Notes: generated from the sequence alone by a model not told the origin. A stretch of 64,000 nt of DNA from Balaenoptera acutorostrata (GCF_949987535.1 NC_080067.1:41079533-41143532); one strand, 5' to 3'; shown: positions 1 through 8,132, numbered from the stretch's first letter. Numbers and translations: made by a program.

Positions 1-1229
1 AGCTGATATCCTTTGGTTGAAAGACAGTATTAGTGTGGTATACAATATATTTTCTCTTCCTTCAATATATGGAGTTGCTGAGGCTGTCTTCAAAGAAACT
101 ATCCTCCAGAATTGGCAAATAGATTAGAAGTGCCACTTGGCTCACTTCAAATATATAAGGAAAAATACCCAGGGCCTTGGTGATAAAGTGGCTGTGAAAA
201 GCTAAGTGCCCATGATGCATTACCTATAATGCTTTCCATCATAATCCCCAGAGTACTCAGGGAAGACTCCTGTCTTAGTGCGGGAGCTTGATGGGAATTT
301 ATGGCAGAAGAGGATCAACAGTTCCCCAGGCCACATTGTTTCATAAGCTTTCATGTCCTGCCTATTGGATTTTCTGAACAAGAAAGTGCACCCATCAGTC
401 ACTCCATGCCTGAATTTGGTTAAATGACCCTAAGCAATCCTTCCTAACACAGCTTAAACCCTAAACTAATGAGAATCAAAACTGTGCAGGGAGCCAACTT
501 ACCTTGTGAGGAACAGCCAAGAAAAGACCAAATTAACAGATTATTGAATAGTTTATGTTCTCAGAGCACTGATGGAGCAGTAATATCTGGCTCAGCTCGT
601 AGCATGGCTGTTATTAAATACTTGGGTGTTACTGCACATACAGAGAAGGCACATAAAAGGCAGGTTGCTGCGCAGGCTTGTATTTATAAAGTCCGGCTTA
701 GTTCAGTTTAAAGGAGTAATTCAAGATGATTGGTTGATTGTTTTGTTTTGTTTTTTATCATGTTATCTCAGAAAATGGAGGTTGTTCCCCCAAGACATTG
801 GACTAGAACGACCTGCCTAGCTGGTGCTACTTGCAGCTGTGCATTGGTAACTGTGCCCTCCCACGGGGTCCTATGGGCTGCATCCAGTGCCGATGGGCCA
901 TTGGCCATCTTTGGCATCAATCAGCTCTGCCTCAGTTCTAGCCCTGGGCTTGTTGGGAGCAGCAGAGTTGAGTGTTATTAATCAGGAGAGCAAGAAGCCG
1001 GGCTCAATCTAGACCACAAAAGATTGGCTCTTTGTGAAAAAGTTTAGGTTTTAGTGGCTTCCAACCTAGGAGACTCAGATGGTTGCCATTTAACAGCCGC
1101 ACACCCACCCTTTTCCTTGTTAAGGAAGCCCTGATTCTGTTCCTTTTCCTCCAAGCAACTGTGTGTTTAAGGGAGGCTCAGCTTCCTCCCTCCACTTAAG
1201 TGTGAACCTTGACTTGTCTAAGCCACGCC
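1..1229. other. Non-coding DNA, no gene recognised
   Basis: I see no protein family, RNA gene or young repeat here. The open frames are short, lack recognisable domains and have no splice-site context. Base composition is mixed and AT-leaning, as in ordinary mammalian intergenic or intronic DNA. A CAG/GGC-richer patch at about 800-960 has no coding signature that I can name. Confidence 0.6.
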
Positions 1230-1403
1230 CTGCACGCGTGGACCCACAGCACAAGCAGCAGCCTGAGAACTTGGTAGAAACGCACGCTCTTAGGGCCCAC
1301 TCCAAACTCACTGAATCAGAAATTCTGGGGAAGGAGACCAGCAACCTATTTCCACAGCCTTCCAGGTGATTCTGACACCCACTCAAGTTTGAGAACCACT
1401 GGT
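1230..1403 (-). mobile_element. MER5-like hAT-Charlie DNA transposon fragment
   Basis: The stretch has the layout of the non-autonomous hAT element MER5A/B: a 'TTAGGGCCCACTCCAAACTCA' type block, then 'GAATCAGAAATTCTGGGG', then 'CCAGGTGATTCTGA' and a terminal 'GTTTGAGAACCACTG'. The match is recalled from the family consensus rather than aligned, so the subfamily is uncertain. The element is an old mammalian relic with no coding capacity. The strand is a guess, based on the 'CAGTGGTTCTCAAACTT' end being the usual left terminus. Confidence 0.65.
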
Positions 1404-2121
1404 CTAAGCCAAATACGGTGGCTTGTGCCCTTGGCTGTGCAGTTCGCTTAGGTGGGGGCATGAGATGCATTCCCAGTCGATGAGATGGGAGGGGAAACTG
1501 GGGCTTCTTTAAAAAAGGAAGATAGGTTCCCTCTTTTTCTCCACTTCTGACATTTATGTGCAAGGATACAATGCCTTCTGCAGCCAGTTAACTGATGATT
1601 TTTATGTAACAAGAATTGTTTATATAGAGGTTTGACAAACAGCTGTAATTACTACTTTGAAGACATAAAATGTTACAAATAAAAAGCAAGGAGGGACTAA
1701 ATATAGTTTATGTGAAGAATTTATTTGGAGTATTCTGAGGGAGTGAGACCTTATTCCGCTGCTTGTCTTTAGCAGGACCATACCTCAGTCAGCACAGAAC
1801 TGGACACACTGATGTCACCTCAAAGTCAGGCACTGGCTACAGGGATGGGGCTGTTCACTCCATGCAGATCCCTTGCCAAATGCTCTGCCTCCTGGGTGCG
1901 GCACTTTCCTGGGGCGGTGGAGAATGGTTATTTGGACATCACTTGGCTCTTCCATGCTAAGGCAAAGAGGGTCCCCAGAGCTGTCTTCAGAGTTGCTCAG
2001 TGGCCATTGCTCAAGCCAAGAGCAGTGTTTGCAGAGCTCAACCACTTCTCATGAAGGACTGTTTGCTGTTCTTCCCAGGCTCATGTGAAGTCTCTGTGTG
2101 GACTCCTCACAAGGGCATCCC
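1404..2121. other. Non-coding left flank of the provirus
   Basis: No gene or named repeat is recognised. The last six bases, CATCCC at 2,116-2,121, are the left copy of the provirus target-site duplication. The interrupted host sequence resumes at 10,277. Confidence 0.65.
2116..2121. repeat. Provirus target-site duplication, left copy (CATCCC)
   Basis: The six bases CATCCC abut the outer edge of the low-coordinate LTR and recur exactly at 10,277-10,282 beside the other LTR. A 6-bp duplication is the size made by betaretroviral (class II) integrases. A perfect pair shows one integration event with no later LTR exchange between different loci. Confidence 0.92.
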
Positions 2122-2233
2122 TGCCGCAGACCGGCTGCAGAAAGCTAGAAGTTCCTGGCGGTGAGGGGTAAGGAACTGAAAAGCACCAGTATGGGGTCAG
2201 AAGGGCCAAGACAACTGATGGTTGCAAGGCAAG

Positions 2234-2239
2234 TTTATT
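2234..2239 (-). terminator. AATAAA polyadenylation signal in the 3' LTR
   Basis: Plus-strand TTTATT reads AATAAA on the proviral strand, 13 bases downstream of the TATA-like box. Because the start site should lie about 25-30 bases past the TATA box, the signal sits in late U3 and R would be only about 15-20 bases. This is the compact arrangement known from several betaretroviruses. The same motif is at 9,884-9,889 in the 5' LTR. Confidence 0.8.
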
Positions 2240-2252
2240 CAAAGCATGAATG

Positions 2253-2260
2253 TATATATA
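2253..2260 (-). promoter_or_regulatory. TATA-like box of the 3' LTR
   Basis: The proviral strand reads CCTATATATACA here. Its position, about 130 bases from the inner LTR end and just upstream of the poly(A) signal, fits a core promoter. The functional copy for proviral transcription is the identical one at 9,903-9,910; this one could drive transcription outward into the DNA left of the provirus. Confidence 0.7.
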
Positions 2261-2324
2261 GGTTTAGTTCGGAACGAATATCAGACAATACATCAGTAAA
2301 CCTTGTATTTCCGCATAATTCTGT

Positions 2325-2380
2325 CGCCACTATCTATGCGCCACTATCTATGCACCACTATCTATGCACCACTATCTATG
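2325..2380 (-). repeat. Four 14-bp tandem repeats in U3 (3' LTR)
   Basis: Four head-to-tail copies of a 14-bp unit (plus-strand core CCACTATCTATGC, with a G/A difference between the first and last pairs) lie about 70 bases upstream of the TATA-like box. On the proviral strand each copy contains GATAG, a GATA-type core. Tandem repeats in this position are typical of retroviral enhancers; which factors bind is inference. The block recurs unchanged at 9,975-10,030. Confidence 0.75.
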
Positions 2381-2604
2381 CGTCAGCATGCCTTATGGGC
2401 CATTCTTTGGAGAAACAGACTTCCCCCTCAGGGCAGCACGTCCTTCTTCTGGGGAACAACCAGGGGCTCTTAGATGCAGAGCAGGCACCTGGAGCGAAAC
2501 TGGCCGCAAGCCATTTTCCTTTTTTACGCTCAATACCGCAGCGTCAGGAGTGCATACCAAGAGAGAGACAAGCAGTTCTCCGGAAAGCAGAAAGCTGAAT
2601 AAGC

Positions 2605-4701
2605 TTACAGCTTGGGGGCCACCACATTTCCCCCTTTTTTATTATTTTTTAAAGCTTGATAATGTAGCTTTAAGCCATGAACATCCTGACGCAAGACAGC
2701 GAAGCGCCCCATTACAAATCTAACAACACAAGGTAATAAACTGATCACCAATAAAAGTAGTACACCAATTGATATCAGGCCTGAGAGCCCTCCATGAATC
2801 CATTGTATCGGATTTAGCCCTTGTAGTTGATCTAATAATCCTTGAATCAAATTCTGGGGTCCATCTTCGTCCAGGTGGCCCTCTTGAATAGCTTGTATTT
2901 CGGCATTTAACTTCTGAATATCAAGGCTAATGTGTCCATCAGTCCATACACTTAATATATGCATTTTTACTTTTTCCCAATCCCATTGTGAATCATTATA
3001 TAAATGTTGAGTTACACAAATCCAGGTATATTTGGCATGACAAATCAAACGCATTTTTAATTTTAAAGCCATAACTTGATCCCCTATTCCTATTAGAACA
3101 TTTTTTAATTCATCTACTTCCGTTTTTAGTTGGGTATCAATATGACTTTGTAGGGCTAATGCTACACTAGTATTTTTAGATAACTGATTAACATAATGAG
3201 CCTGGTGAATAGTTTGTGAAAGAGCAATCCCAGCAGTGGCCGCAGTAGCAGTTAAAGCTGCTAAGGCTAGGATTGCACATATTAGAACACCTATAAATCT
3301 CTTTGGTCGTTTTAATGCTTCAGTCAATTCCAGCCAGGCTTGCATGCCAGTGTTATGATACCATGGTTCAGACAAATTAACAGGTAACATTATATAAGAA
3401 GGTTGCTTCATAATCATAACAGATGTAGATCCTTTAACGGGCAAAACACAACTACTAAAGATACAATTAACACAAGTAATATTATAACCTATAGGATTCA
3501 TAGTGTTTTCTACAATTAAATCTCCAATCAATAAAGCATAAGGAGGAGCGACGCAAGTAATCACCGGTCTATAAGAAAAGGATAAGGCAAGTTTCCAGAA
3601 TTCCCATTGCTTGTAAAAAACAAGGCTGTTATTATTAACGGGGACAGAAGAAACTAGTATAGTGCCATTATCATAATCTAAAGTACACCAGACAGAGGCT
3701 TTAGTCCATGTATCATTACAAACAGGAAAATCAAACTGCGGGAATTCAGAAGCCATAAAAGCAGGAAATTGTAGTCCTGTGACAGTCTTTACGACCGTAA
3801 TTTGATGTCCAGCTAATAACGTCCCTTGATTACCTATGGTAGTTTCAATACACAAATAATGTCCAGTATCTTCAATCCTCAAGCGATATATGCATAGAGA
3901 ATGATCCAACGAAGTATTAGAAGCAAGCTTAGTTACTCTAGCATTCATGTGAATGGGAACGTTATCCTTATACCAAAATACAAAGGTGGATAAATCTTCT
4001 CGTCTAGAAACAGTCTGTTTGCAAGGAAGACAAATATTAGATCCCACAGCTTTATAATTTTTACGTAAATGAGTAAAAAATTGAGAATTTACAGTGGTTT
4101 GGTAAGAAATAGCATGTTCTAAAGCAACAGCCTTAACACAACCCGAATTGGTACTCATAGGACTTAAACAAACAGGGGGAGTATTAAACCAATTAGAGTA
4201 ATTAACAGAAGTATTAGTAATAGGCAAATTTCCTAGCACTCTTCCAAAAGTAGAATCATTATAGAAAATTGGAAGGTCAGCTTCAGACCATGTAACAGGT
4301 TGTAATAAAGGAGGATCGGGTACATAAGCCCAATAAGATTTAGCCTCTATAGGTGGGGCTGCCAATACAGCTATCATGGCTAAAAAAAAGGTAAGAGGAG
4401 AGCGAGGATGAGCACTCTCCTCCATAATCCTACGTGCTTGAAATACTAAACATTGCAATTGATACCAAGTAATTTGATTTCGATCTCCCCTCGCCTCCCT
4501 GACAAGTTGTCTCCTACTCCGTCGCCGCATTCTTCTCGTCCGCCGGGGGAACCGGTTGGGGTGTGCTGTGGTCGATTGCGAGAGCCTCAGGCGACGCATT
4601 CTTCGAGTCAGGGTGTTTATTGGTGATGGCATGATAATGTCGAACCAAGCGCTCCGGGAGCCACCGCGGAGAGTCTGCCTCCCTAGGGAAAACACAAACA
4701 T
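2605..4701 (-). CDS. env: Endogenous retroviral envelope protein, open over 698 codons
   Basis: Open from an ATG at 4,701 to a stop at 2,605 that lies inside the 3' LTR. Residues 33-68 are very arginine-rich, followed by a hydrophobic signal at about 101-118, so the leader is about 120 residues, as in betaretroviral Env/Rem/Rec-type proteins. The surface part (about 121-468) has about eight N-glycosylation sequons and an Ig-like segment (215-306). RPKR at 465-468 is a furin-type site. A hydrophobic fusion peptide follows (469-495), then a transmembrane subunit with a membrane anchor at about 637-665 and a basic, roughly 33-residue tail. Its first 188 bases overlap the integrase C-terminal frame. 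Function in the host is unknown; membrane fusion is inferred from layout only. Family assignment is firm, receptor use cannot be told. Confidence 0.95.
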   Translation of the reverse strand: MFVFSLGRQTLRGGSRSAWFDIIMPSPINTLTRRMRRLRLSQSTTAHPNRFPRRTRRMRRRSRRQLVREARGDRNQITWYQLQCLVFQARRIMEESAHPRSPLTFFLAMIAVLAAPPIEAKSYWAYVPDPPLLQPVTWSEADLPIFYNDSTFGRVLGNLPITNTSVNYSNWFNTPPVCLSPMSTNSGCVKAVALEHAISYQTTVNSQFFTHLRKNYKAVGSNICLPCKQTVSRREDLSTFVFWYKDNVPIHMNARVTKLASNTSLDHSLCIYRLRIEDTGHYLCIETTIGNQGTLLAGHQITVVKTVTGLQFPAFMASEFPQFDFPVCNDTWTKASVWCTLDYDNGTILVSSVPVNNNSLVFYKQWEFWKLALSFSYRPVITCVAPPYALLIGDLIVENTMNPIGYNITCVNCIFSSCVLPVKGSTSVMIMKQPSYIMLPVNLSEPWYHNTGMQAWLELTEALKRPKRFIGVLICAILALAALTATAATAGIALSQTIHQAHYVNQLSKNTSVALALQSHIDTQLKTEVDELKNVLIGIGDQVMALKLKMRLICHAKYTWICVTQHLYNDSQWDWEKVKMHILSVWTDGHISLDIQKLNAEIQAIQEGHLDEDGPQNLIQGLLDQLQGLNPIQWIHGGLSGLISIGVLLLLVISLLPCVVRFVMGRFAVLRQDVHGLKLHYQALKNNKKGGNVVAPKL
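2627..2640 (-). promoter_or_regulatory. Polypurine tract (plus-strand DNA primer)
   Basis: The proviral strand reads AAAAAAGGGGGAAA immediately before the TG of the 3' LTR. This is the expected RNase H-resistant primer for plus-strand synthesis. It lies inside the env reading frame and encodes the lysine/glycine-rich end of Env. Confidence 0.92.
3784..4059 (-). other. Ig-like segment within the Env surface subunit
   Basis: Env residues about 215-306 carry, in order, cysteines at 224 and 227, a Trp in FWYKD (243), a second hydrophobic/Arg strand, EDTGHYLC (277-284) and a beta-strand-like tail (about 294-305). The spacing Cys - 16 to 19 residues - Trp - 41 residues - Cys, with D-x-G-x-Y-x-C at the second cysteine, is the signature of V/I-set immunoglobulin folds. 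This is pattern reading without a structure or profile search. It may be a known property of this Env group that I do not recall, or convergence. Confidence 0.55.
4498..4605 (-). other. Arginine-rich Rec/Rem-like leader segment of Env
   Basis: Env residues 33-68 contain clusters such as RRMRRLRL and RRTRRMRRRSRR, ahead of the hydrophobic signal. In HML-2, MMTV and JSRV the equivalent leader or a spliced product of it (Rec, Rem, Rej) enters the nucleolus and helps export of unspliced viral RNA. Position, composition and the long leader agree with that role, but no internal env intron was defined here, so a separate Rec-like protein is inference. The same DNA also encodes the integrase C-terminus in another frame. 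Confidence 0.6.
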
Positions 4702-4876
4702 GGCCTCGGCCCCATACTAAAACAGGGTCTGGTCCATGCCAAAGGTTAGTCATGGGATCTTTCCATTTAACAAGCGCTTTTTCAGGAGGGGTTCCAGAAA
4801 GACCTGTAAACAATCGTTCATAAGGCGTGTGACTAAATGCATCTAAAGTTAAAAAATTTAAATAAATAAAGCATGA
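4514..4876 (-). pseudogene. pol: Integrase C-terminal domain, out of frame with pol
   Basis: This frame, open to a stop at 4,514, encodes the SH3-like C-terminal integrase region (VKWKDPMTNLWHGPD and a valine/tryptophan-rich strand VLVWGRG). It is not continuous with the integrase core. The core frame stops at 4,858-4,860, and this frame has its nearest upstream stop at 4,877-4,879, so the break lies between. The offset equals a one-base loss (or two-base gain) in a T-rich run. The C-terminal domain binds DNA in retroviral integrases, so the encoded integrase is probably defective unless the break is an assembly error. The frame overlaps env by 188 bases. Confidence 0.9.
4843..4856 (-). promoter_or_regulatory. 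Candidate env splice acceptor
   Basis: The proviral strand has a T-rich run ending in AACTTTAG about 140 bases before the env ATG, with the AG at 4,844-4,843. A polypyrimidine-like tract plus AG close upstream of env is where the subgenomic env mRNA acceptor is expected. Other AG dinucleotides nearby could serve; no branch point was tested. Confidence 0.4.
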
Positions 4877-7182
4877 TTAAGCATAATCTGAGGAGATCTA
4901 TCATATTCCCCCTTTTTTATTTTTTGTAATGTAATTTTTAATCGTTGGTTGGCACGTTCTACAATACCTTGACCCTGAGGATTGTAGGGAATGCCTGTTT
5001 TATGTGAAATATGGAAAGTTGCACAAAAATTGGCAAAAGCTTTACTCGTATATCCTGGAGCATTATCTGTTTTTAAAGCTTTAGGAATTCCCATAGATGC
5101 AAAACAATGAAATAAATGAGTAATTACATATTTAGTAGATTCCCCAGCCAAAGGCGTAGCACATATAAAATTAGAGTAAGTATCAACAGTTACATGAACA
5201 AATTGTAATTTACCAAAAAAGGGAATATGAGTAACATCCATTTGCCAAAGATGATGAGGGAGTAAACCCCGAGGATTGACTCCAAATTGTGGAACAGGAA
5301 GGTGGGGTAAACATTTAGAGCAGGACTTAACAATGTATCGGGCTGTTTCTCTAGAAATAGAGAATTGTTTTTGAAGCATAGCAGCAGATTGATGATGTAA
5401 ATTATGTGATTGAGTAGCAAGATCCTGAGGTTGAGATAAACTTAAGGCTATAATCTTTGTATTTTCGTCAGCCAATTGATTTCCCAAAGACAATGGGCCA
5501 GGGAGACCTGAATGGGCTCGAATATGTAATATGGCTACAGGAAAGTCATGCTGACGAATAATCTTTTGTAGTTGAAAGAAAGTCTGAAACAACTGAGAAT
5601 CAACAGTATTGCCAATTATAGCAGTTTCTATGTTATGCAAAATAGTAACCAAATAATGGCTATCCGTATAGAGATTAAAAGAACGGTGTGAAAAGATTTG
5701 AAAAGCCAAGGAAATCGCATGTAATTCAACTCGTTGGGCAGAGGTATGATCTGTTTGTTCTTTATGAAGTAAGTCATCAGAAATAACCACAGCGATGCCA
5801 TTGGCAGAACCATCAGTAAAAACATTTGGGGCATTGAGAATAGGAGTTGAACAGATAGTTTTAGGAAAAATAAATAGATGTTGAGTAGCAAAATGAAGGA
5901 GCTTATTAGAAGGATAATGATTATCAATAATTCCTGAATATCCAGCAAAAGCAAGAGCCCAAATATCAGAGACAAATAATAGCCAAGAATATTGATAAGT
6001 AGTATAAGGTATAATAATAGAATTTGGTTCATATCCTACCAACTGAATATTTCTTCTACGACCCAATTGAACAAGGGTTGCTATTAACTCATAATAAGGT
6101 GTAATGACTTTATTAGGCGTATTTTTCATATGAATCCATTCAAGAATTCCTGTTTCTTGCCATAATAAGGCGGTAGGGGTATGTGACGTAGCACAGATTA
6201 TTAATAGTATAGGTAAAGAAGGCTCAATTCTAGTTAGCTGAGCAGATTGTATTGCTTTGTTTACAAGCTTGAGTGCTTGTTGAGCTTCAGAAGTTAAAAT
6301 ACGAGGGGAAGAAGGATCAGGACTTCCCTTTAGGATATTAAAAAGAGGCTGTAACTGACCCGTAGTTAATTTTAAAGAAGGTCGCAGCCAATTAATATCT
6401 CCTAATAACTTTTGAAAATCATTTAAAGTTTTAAGAACGTCAGTCCGTATCTCTATCTTCTGAGGTGTAATATTATAATTTGTGATATACTTACCAAGAT
6501 ATGAGAAAGGTGGGTTCATCTGTACTTTGTCAGCAGCAATGACTAGTCCTGATCGTGACAAATGACTTTGAAGGGAATTATAAGCCTTAAGTAAAATATG
6601 TTTATCAGAATAAGCAAGTAATAAGTCATCCATATAATGAATAAAATATATCTGAGGGAACTGTTTACGAACAGGGGCAATAACTTGAGCTACAAACTGT
6701 TGACATAAAGTAGGACTATTAGCCATACCCTGAGGCAGCATTCTCCATTGATAACGTTGCATAGGTTCTATAAAATTTAAAGAGGGTAAGCTAAAAGCAA
6801 ATCGCAACTTATCAGCCGGAAATAGAGGAACAGTAAAAAAGCAATCCTTAAGATCAATAATAATAATCATATAATTTTTAGGTATGGCTGCAGGAGAAGG
6901 CAAACCTGGTTGCAGAGCTCCCATAATTACCATAGTTTGATTAACAGCACGTAAATCTTGCAATAAACGATATTTTCCCGATTTTTTCTTTATAACAAAT
7001 ATAGGAGTATTCCAAGGGCTATTAGACTTTTCTAGTCTGCCCAAAGCAAGCTGTTCATTAATTATATTATGGGCCGCCATTAATTTCTCCTTAGAAAGGG
7101 GCCATTGGTCCACCCAGACAGGATTATCAGAAATCCAAGTTATAGGGTCAGCATGTGGTGGAGGAGAATCCAAGGCCCCTAG
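4858..7182 (-). pseudogene. pol: Pol polyprotein: RT, RNase H, integrase core (C-terminus broken off)
   Basis: Read in the -1 frame from pro, with no ATG expected. Counting from the TTG codon at 7,173, reverse transcriptase has the catalytic Asp in IIIDLKD (107), LPQGMANSP (146-154) and YMDD (180-183). RNase H shows D454 (FTDGS), E483, D504 (YTDSH) and D569. Integrase has the HHCC zinc knuckle (H590, H594, C618, C621) and the DD35E triad D646, D703, E739. All catalytic residues I looked for are present. The frame ends at 4,858 after MLNHALFI, before the C-terminal DNA-binding domain, which continues in another frame at 4,514-4,876. I therefore call pol broken by one small indel. In an intact relative it would be cut by the protease into RT/RNase H and integrase. 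Confidence 0.95.
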
Positions 7183-8126
7183 AAAAAACCCAAGCCTGTT
7201 TTATCCCATTTATTCTCAGTCTGTAAGGGTAATTTATTTCCCTGTTGATTTTTTCCCAAACCATTCCTAGGATCATACCCTTGATTTAACAACATATTAG
7301 TTACAGTAGGGTTGGGACTAAGCAATAGGATTCCCATTTGTTGTAATATATCTCTTCCCCAAAGGTTAACTGGCAATCCGGGCAATACGTAGGGTTTGAA
7401 TATTCCTTGATTACCTTCAGCATCCTGCCAATGTAGGTATTGCGAACTTTGTTGTGGAGAATTAGATTGGCCAATACCTTGCAACTGTGTAATGGTTTGG
7501 TGCACGGGCCAATTTTTTGGCCAATGTATAAACGAAATAACAGAAACATCAGCACCAGTATCTAATAACCCAGAAAAAGGCCTTCCATTTATTTTTAATA
7601 CCAATTGTGGTCTTTCCCTACCAATTTGTTGAATCCAGTAAACTGCATCAGAGGAACCGAAAGCCCCAGTTCCTCTTTTGTTATGTTGTAAAATTTTTCC
7701 TTCTGGTATGTATGGAATTAATAGAAGCTGAGCTATTCGCATACCGGGCGTGATAAGAAAAGATCCTTTTGATGTTTGAACCATAACCTTTAATTCCCCT
7801 TCATAATCAGCATCAATCACCCCAGGAATAATAGTTAAGCCTTTCATACACATACTACTTCTTCCAAGGATTATACCAACCGTTCCCTGGGGTAAAGGCC
7901 CAAAAGTTCCCGTAGGAAGGGCTTGGGGTCCCATATCCGAGGTTAATAAGAATTGGGTGGAGGCACAGAGGTCCAGTCCTGCACTATTTGGCGTGGCCCT
8001 TTGAAGGGAGGAGATTCCATTCCCTGAGGAACAAAGGTCTGAGCTGGAGGCGGTGGAGCAGGTTGTGAGGGGATTATTGACATTGCTCCAATTGTTTGAC
8101 GGGGCCGGAGCAGGCCCCTCCGGAAG
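7179..8126 (-). CDS. pro: Pro: dUTPase-protease-G-patch polyprotein
   Basis: This frame is entered by -1 frameshifting from gag at the GGGAAAC site and is open for 315 codons. The N-terminal part is a trimeric-type dUTPase, with SAGLDL (motif 1), a GRSS motif, GVIDADYEGE and a glycine-rich RGTGAFGSS end. It would hydrolyse dUTP and limit uracil entry into viral DNA. An aspartic protease follows with active-site LLDTGADVS and a later WGRD; such enzymes work as dimers to mature Gag and Pol. The last about 40 residues have a G-patch (LLNQGYDPRNGLGKNQQG), a betaretroviral RNA-binding/RT-associated module. No internal stop or missing active-site residue is seen. The ATG at 7,934 is internal and not the true start. 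Confidence 0.95.
   Translation of the reverse strand, partial: LPEGPAPAPSNNWSNVNNPLTTCSTASSSDLCSSGNGISSLQRATPNSAGLDLCASTQFLLTSDMGPQALPTGTFGPLPQGTVGIILGRSSMCMKGLTIIPGVIDADYEGELKVMVQTSKGSFLITPGMRIAQLLLIPYIPEGKILQHNKRGTGAFGSSDAVYWIQQIGRERPQLVLKINGRPFSGLLDTGADVSVISFIHWPKNWPVHQTITQLQGIGQSNSPQQSSQYLHWQDAEGNQGIFKPYVLPGLPVNLWGRDILQQMGILLLSPNPTVTNMLLNQGYDPRNGLGKNQQGNKLPLQTENKWDKTGLGFF
7182..7191 (-). promoter_or_regulatory. Pro-to-Pol -1 ribosomal frameshift site
   Basis: The proviral strand reads GGGTTTTTTC directly before the pro TAG stop (7,179-7,181). It holds two overlapping slippery heptamers (G GGT TTT and T TTT TTC), both in the pro phase. Pol lies in the -1 frame and has a stop at 7,201-7,203, so the shift must happen between there and the pro stop. 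That excludes the tempting upstream run at 7,248-7,257 and points to this site. Confidence 0.82.
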
Positions 8127-8132
8127 TTTCCC
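8126..8132 (-). promoter_or_regulatory. Gag-to-Pro -1 ribosomal frameshift site GGGAAAC
   Basis: The heptamer G GGA AAC is in the gag phase (codons GGA AAC, Gly-Asn) and the -1 frame from it is open through all of pro. Two bases downstream is a GC-rich segment with two alternative stems, CCGGAG/CTCCGG and GGGGCC/GGCCCC, which may form a stem or pseudoknot that stalls ribosomes. Heptamer, phase and downstream structure all agree with known betaretroviral gag-pro sites. Confidence 0.9.

Larger units (their letters stand above)
2122..2626 (-). repeat. 3' LTR of the provirus (505 bp)
   Basis: On the minus strand the LTR begins TGTGGTGGCC and ends GTCTGCGGCA, giving the canonical TG...CA ends. 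It is identical in length and, by eye, in every base to the copy 7,650 bp higher at 9,772-10,276. The polypurine tract directly precedes it and the env stop codon falls 22 bases inside it. It contains a TATATATA box, an AATAAA signal and four 14-bp tandem repeats in U3. Confidence 0.97.

Noticed and set aside
1120..1563. 147-codon frame on the minus strand
   Set aside because: It runs through a MER5-like transposon fragment, has no homology that I recognise and no splice or promoter context.
2161..2598. A 145-codon open frame on the + strand inside the LTR, repeated identically at 9,811-10,248
   Set aside because: It is antisense to the provirus, lies wholly inside both LTRs and has no recognisable domain. 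It recurs only because the LTR recurs.
5628..6032. Open frame of 134 codons within pol on the minus strand
   Set aside because: It is a shadow frame of the RNase H region, with a leucine/isoleucine-rich composition caused by AT-rich codons and no domain.
7248..7257. GGGAAAAAAT as the pro-pol frameshift site
   Set aside because: Phase is right, but the pol frame has a stop at 7,201-7,203 between this run and pol, so a shift here would terminate.
7301..7555. Minus-strand frame of 84 codons in pro
   Set aside because: It overlaps the protease in another phase and has no family signature.
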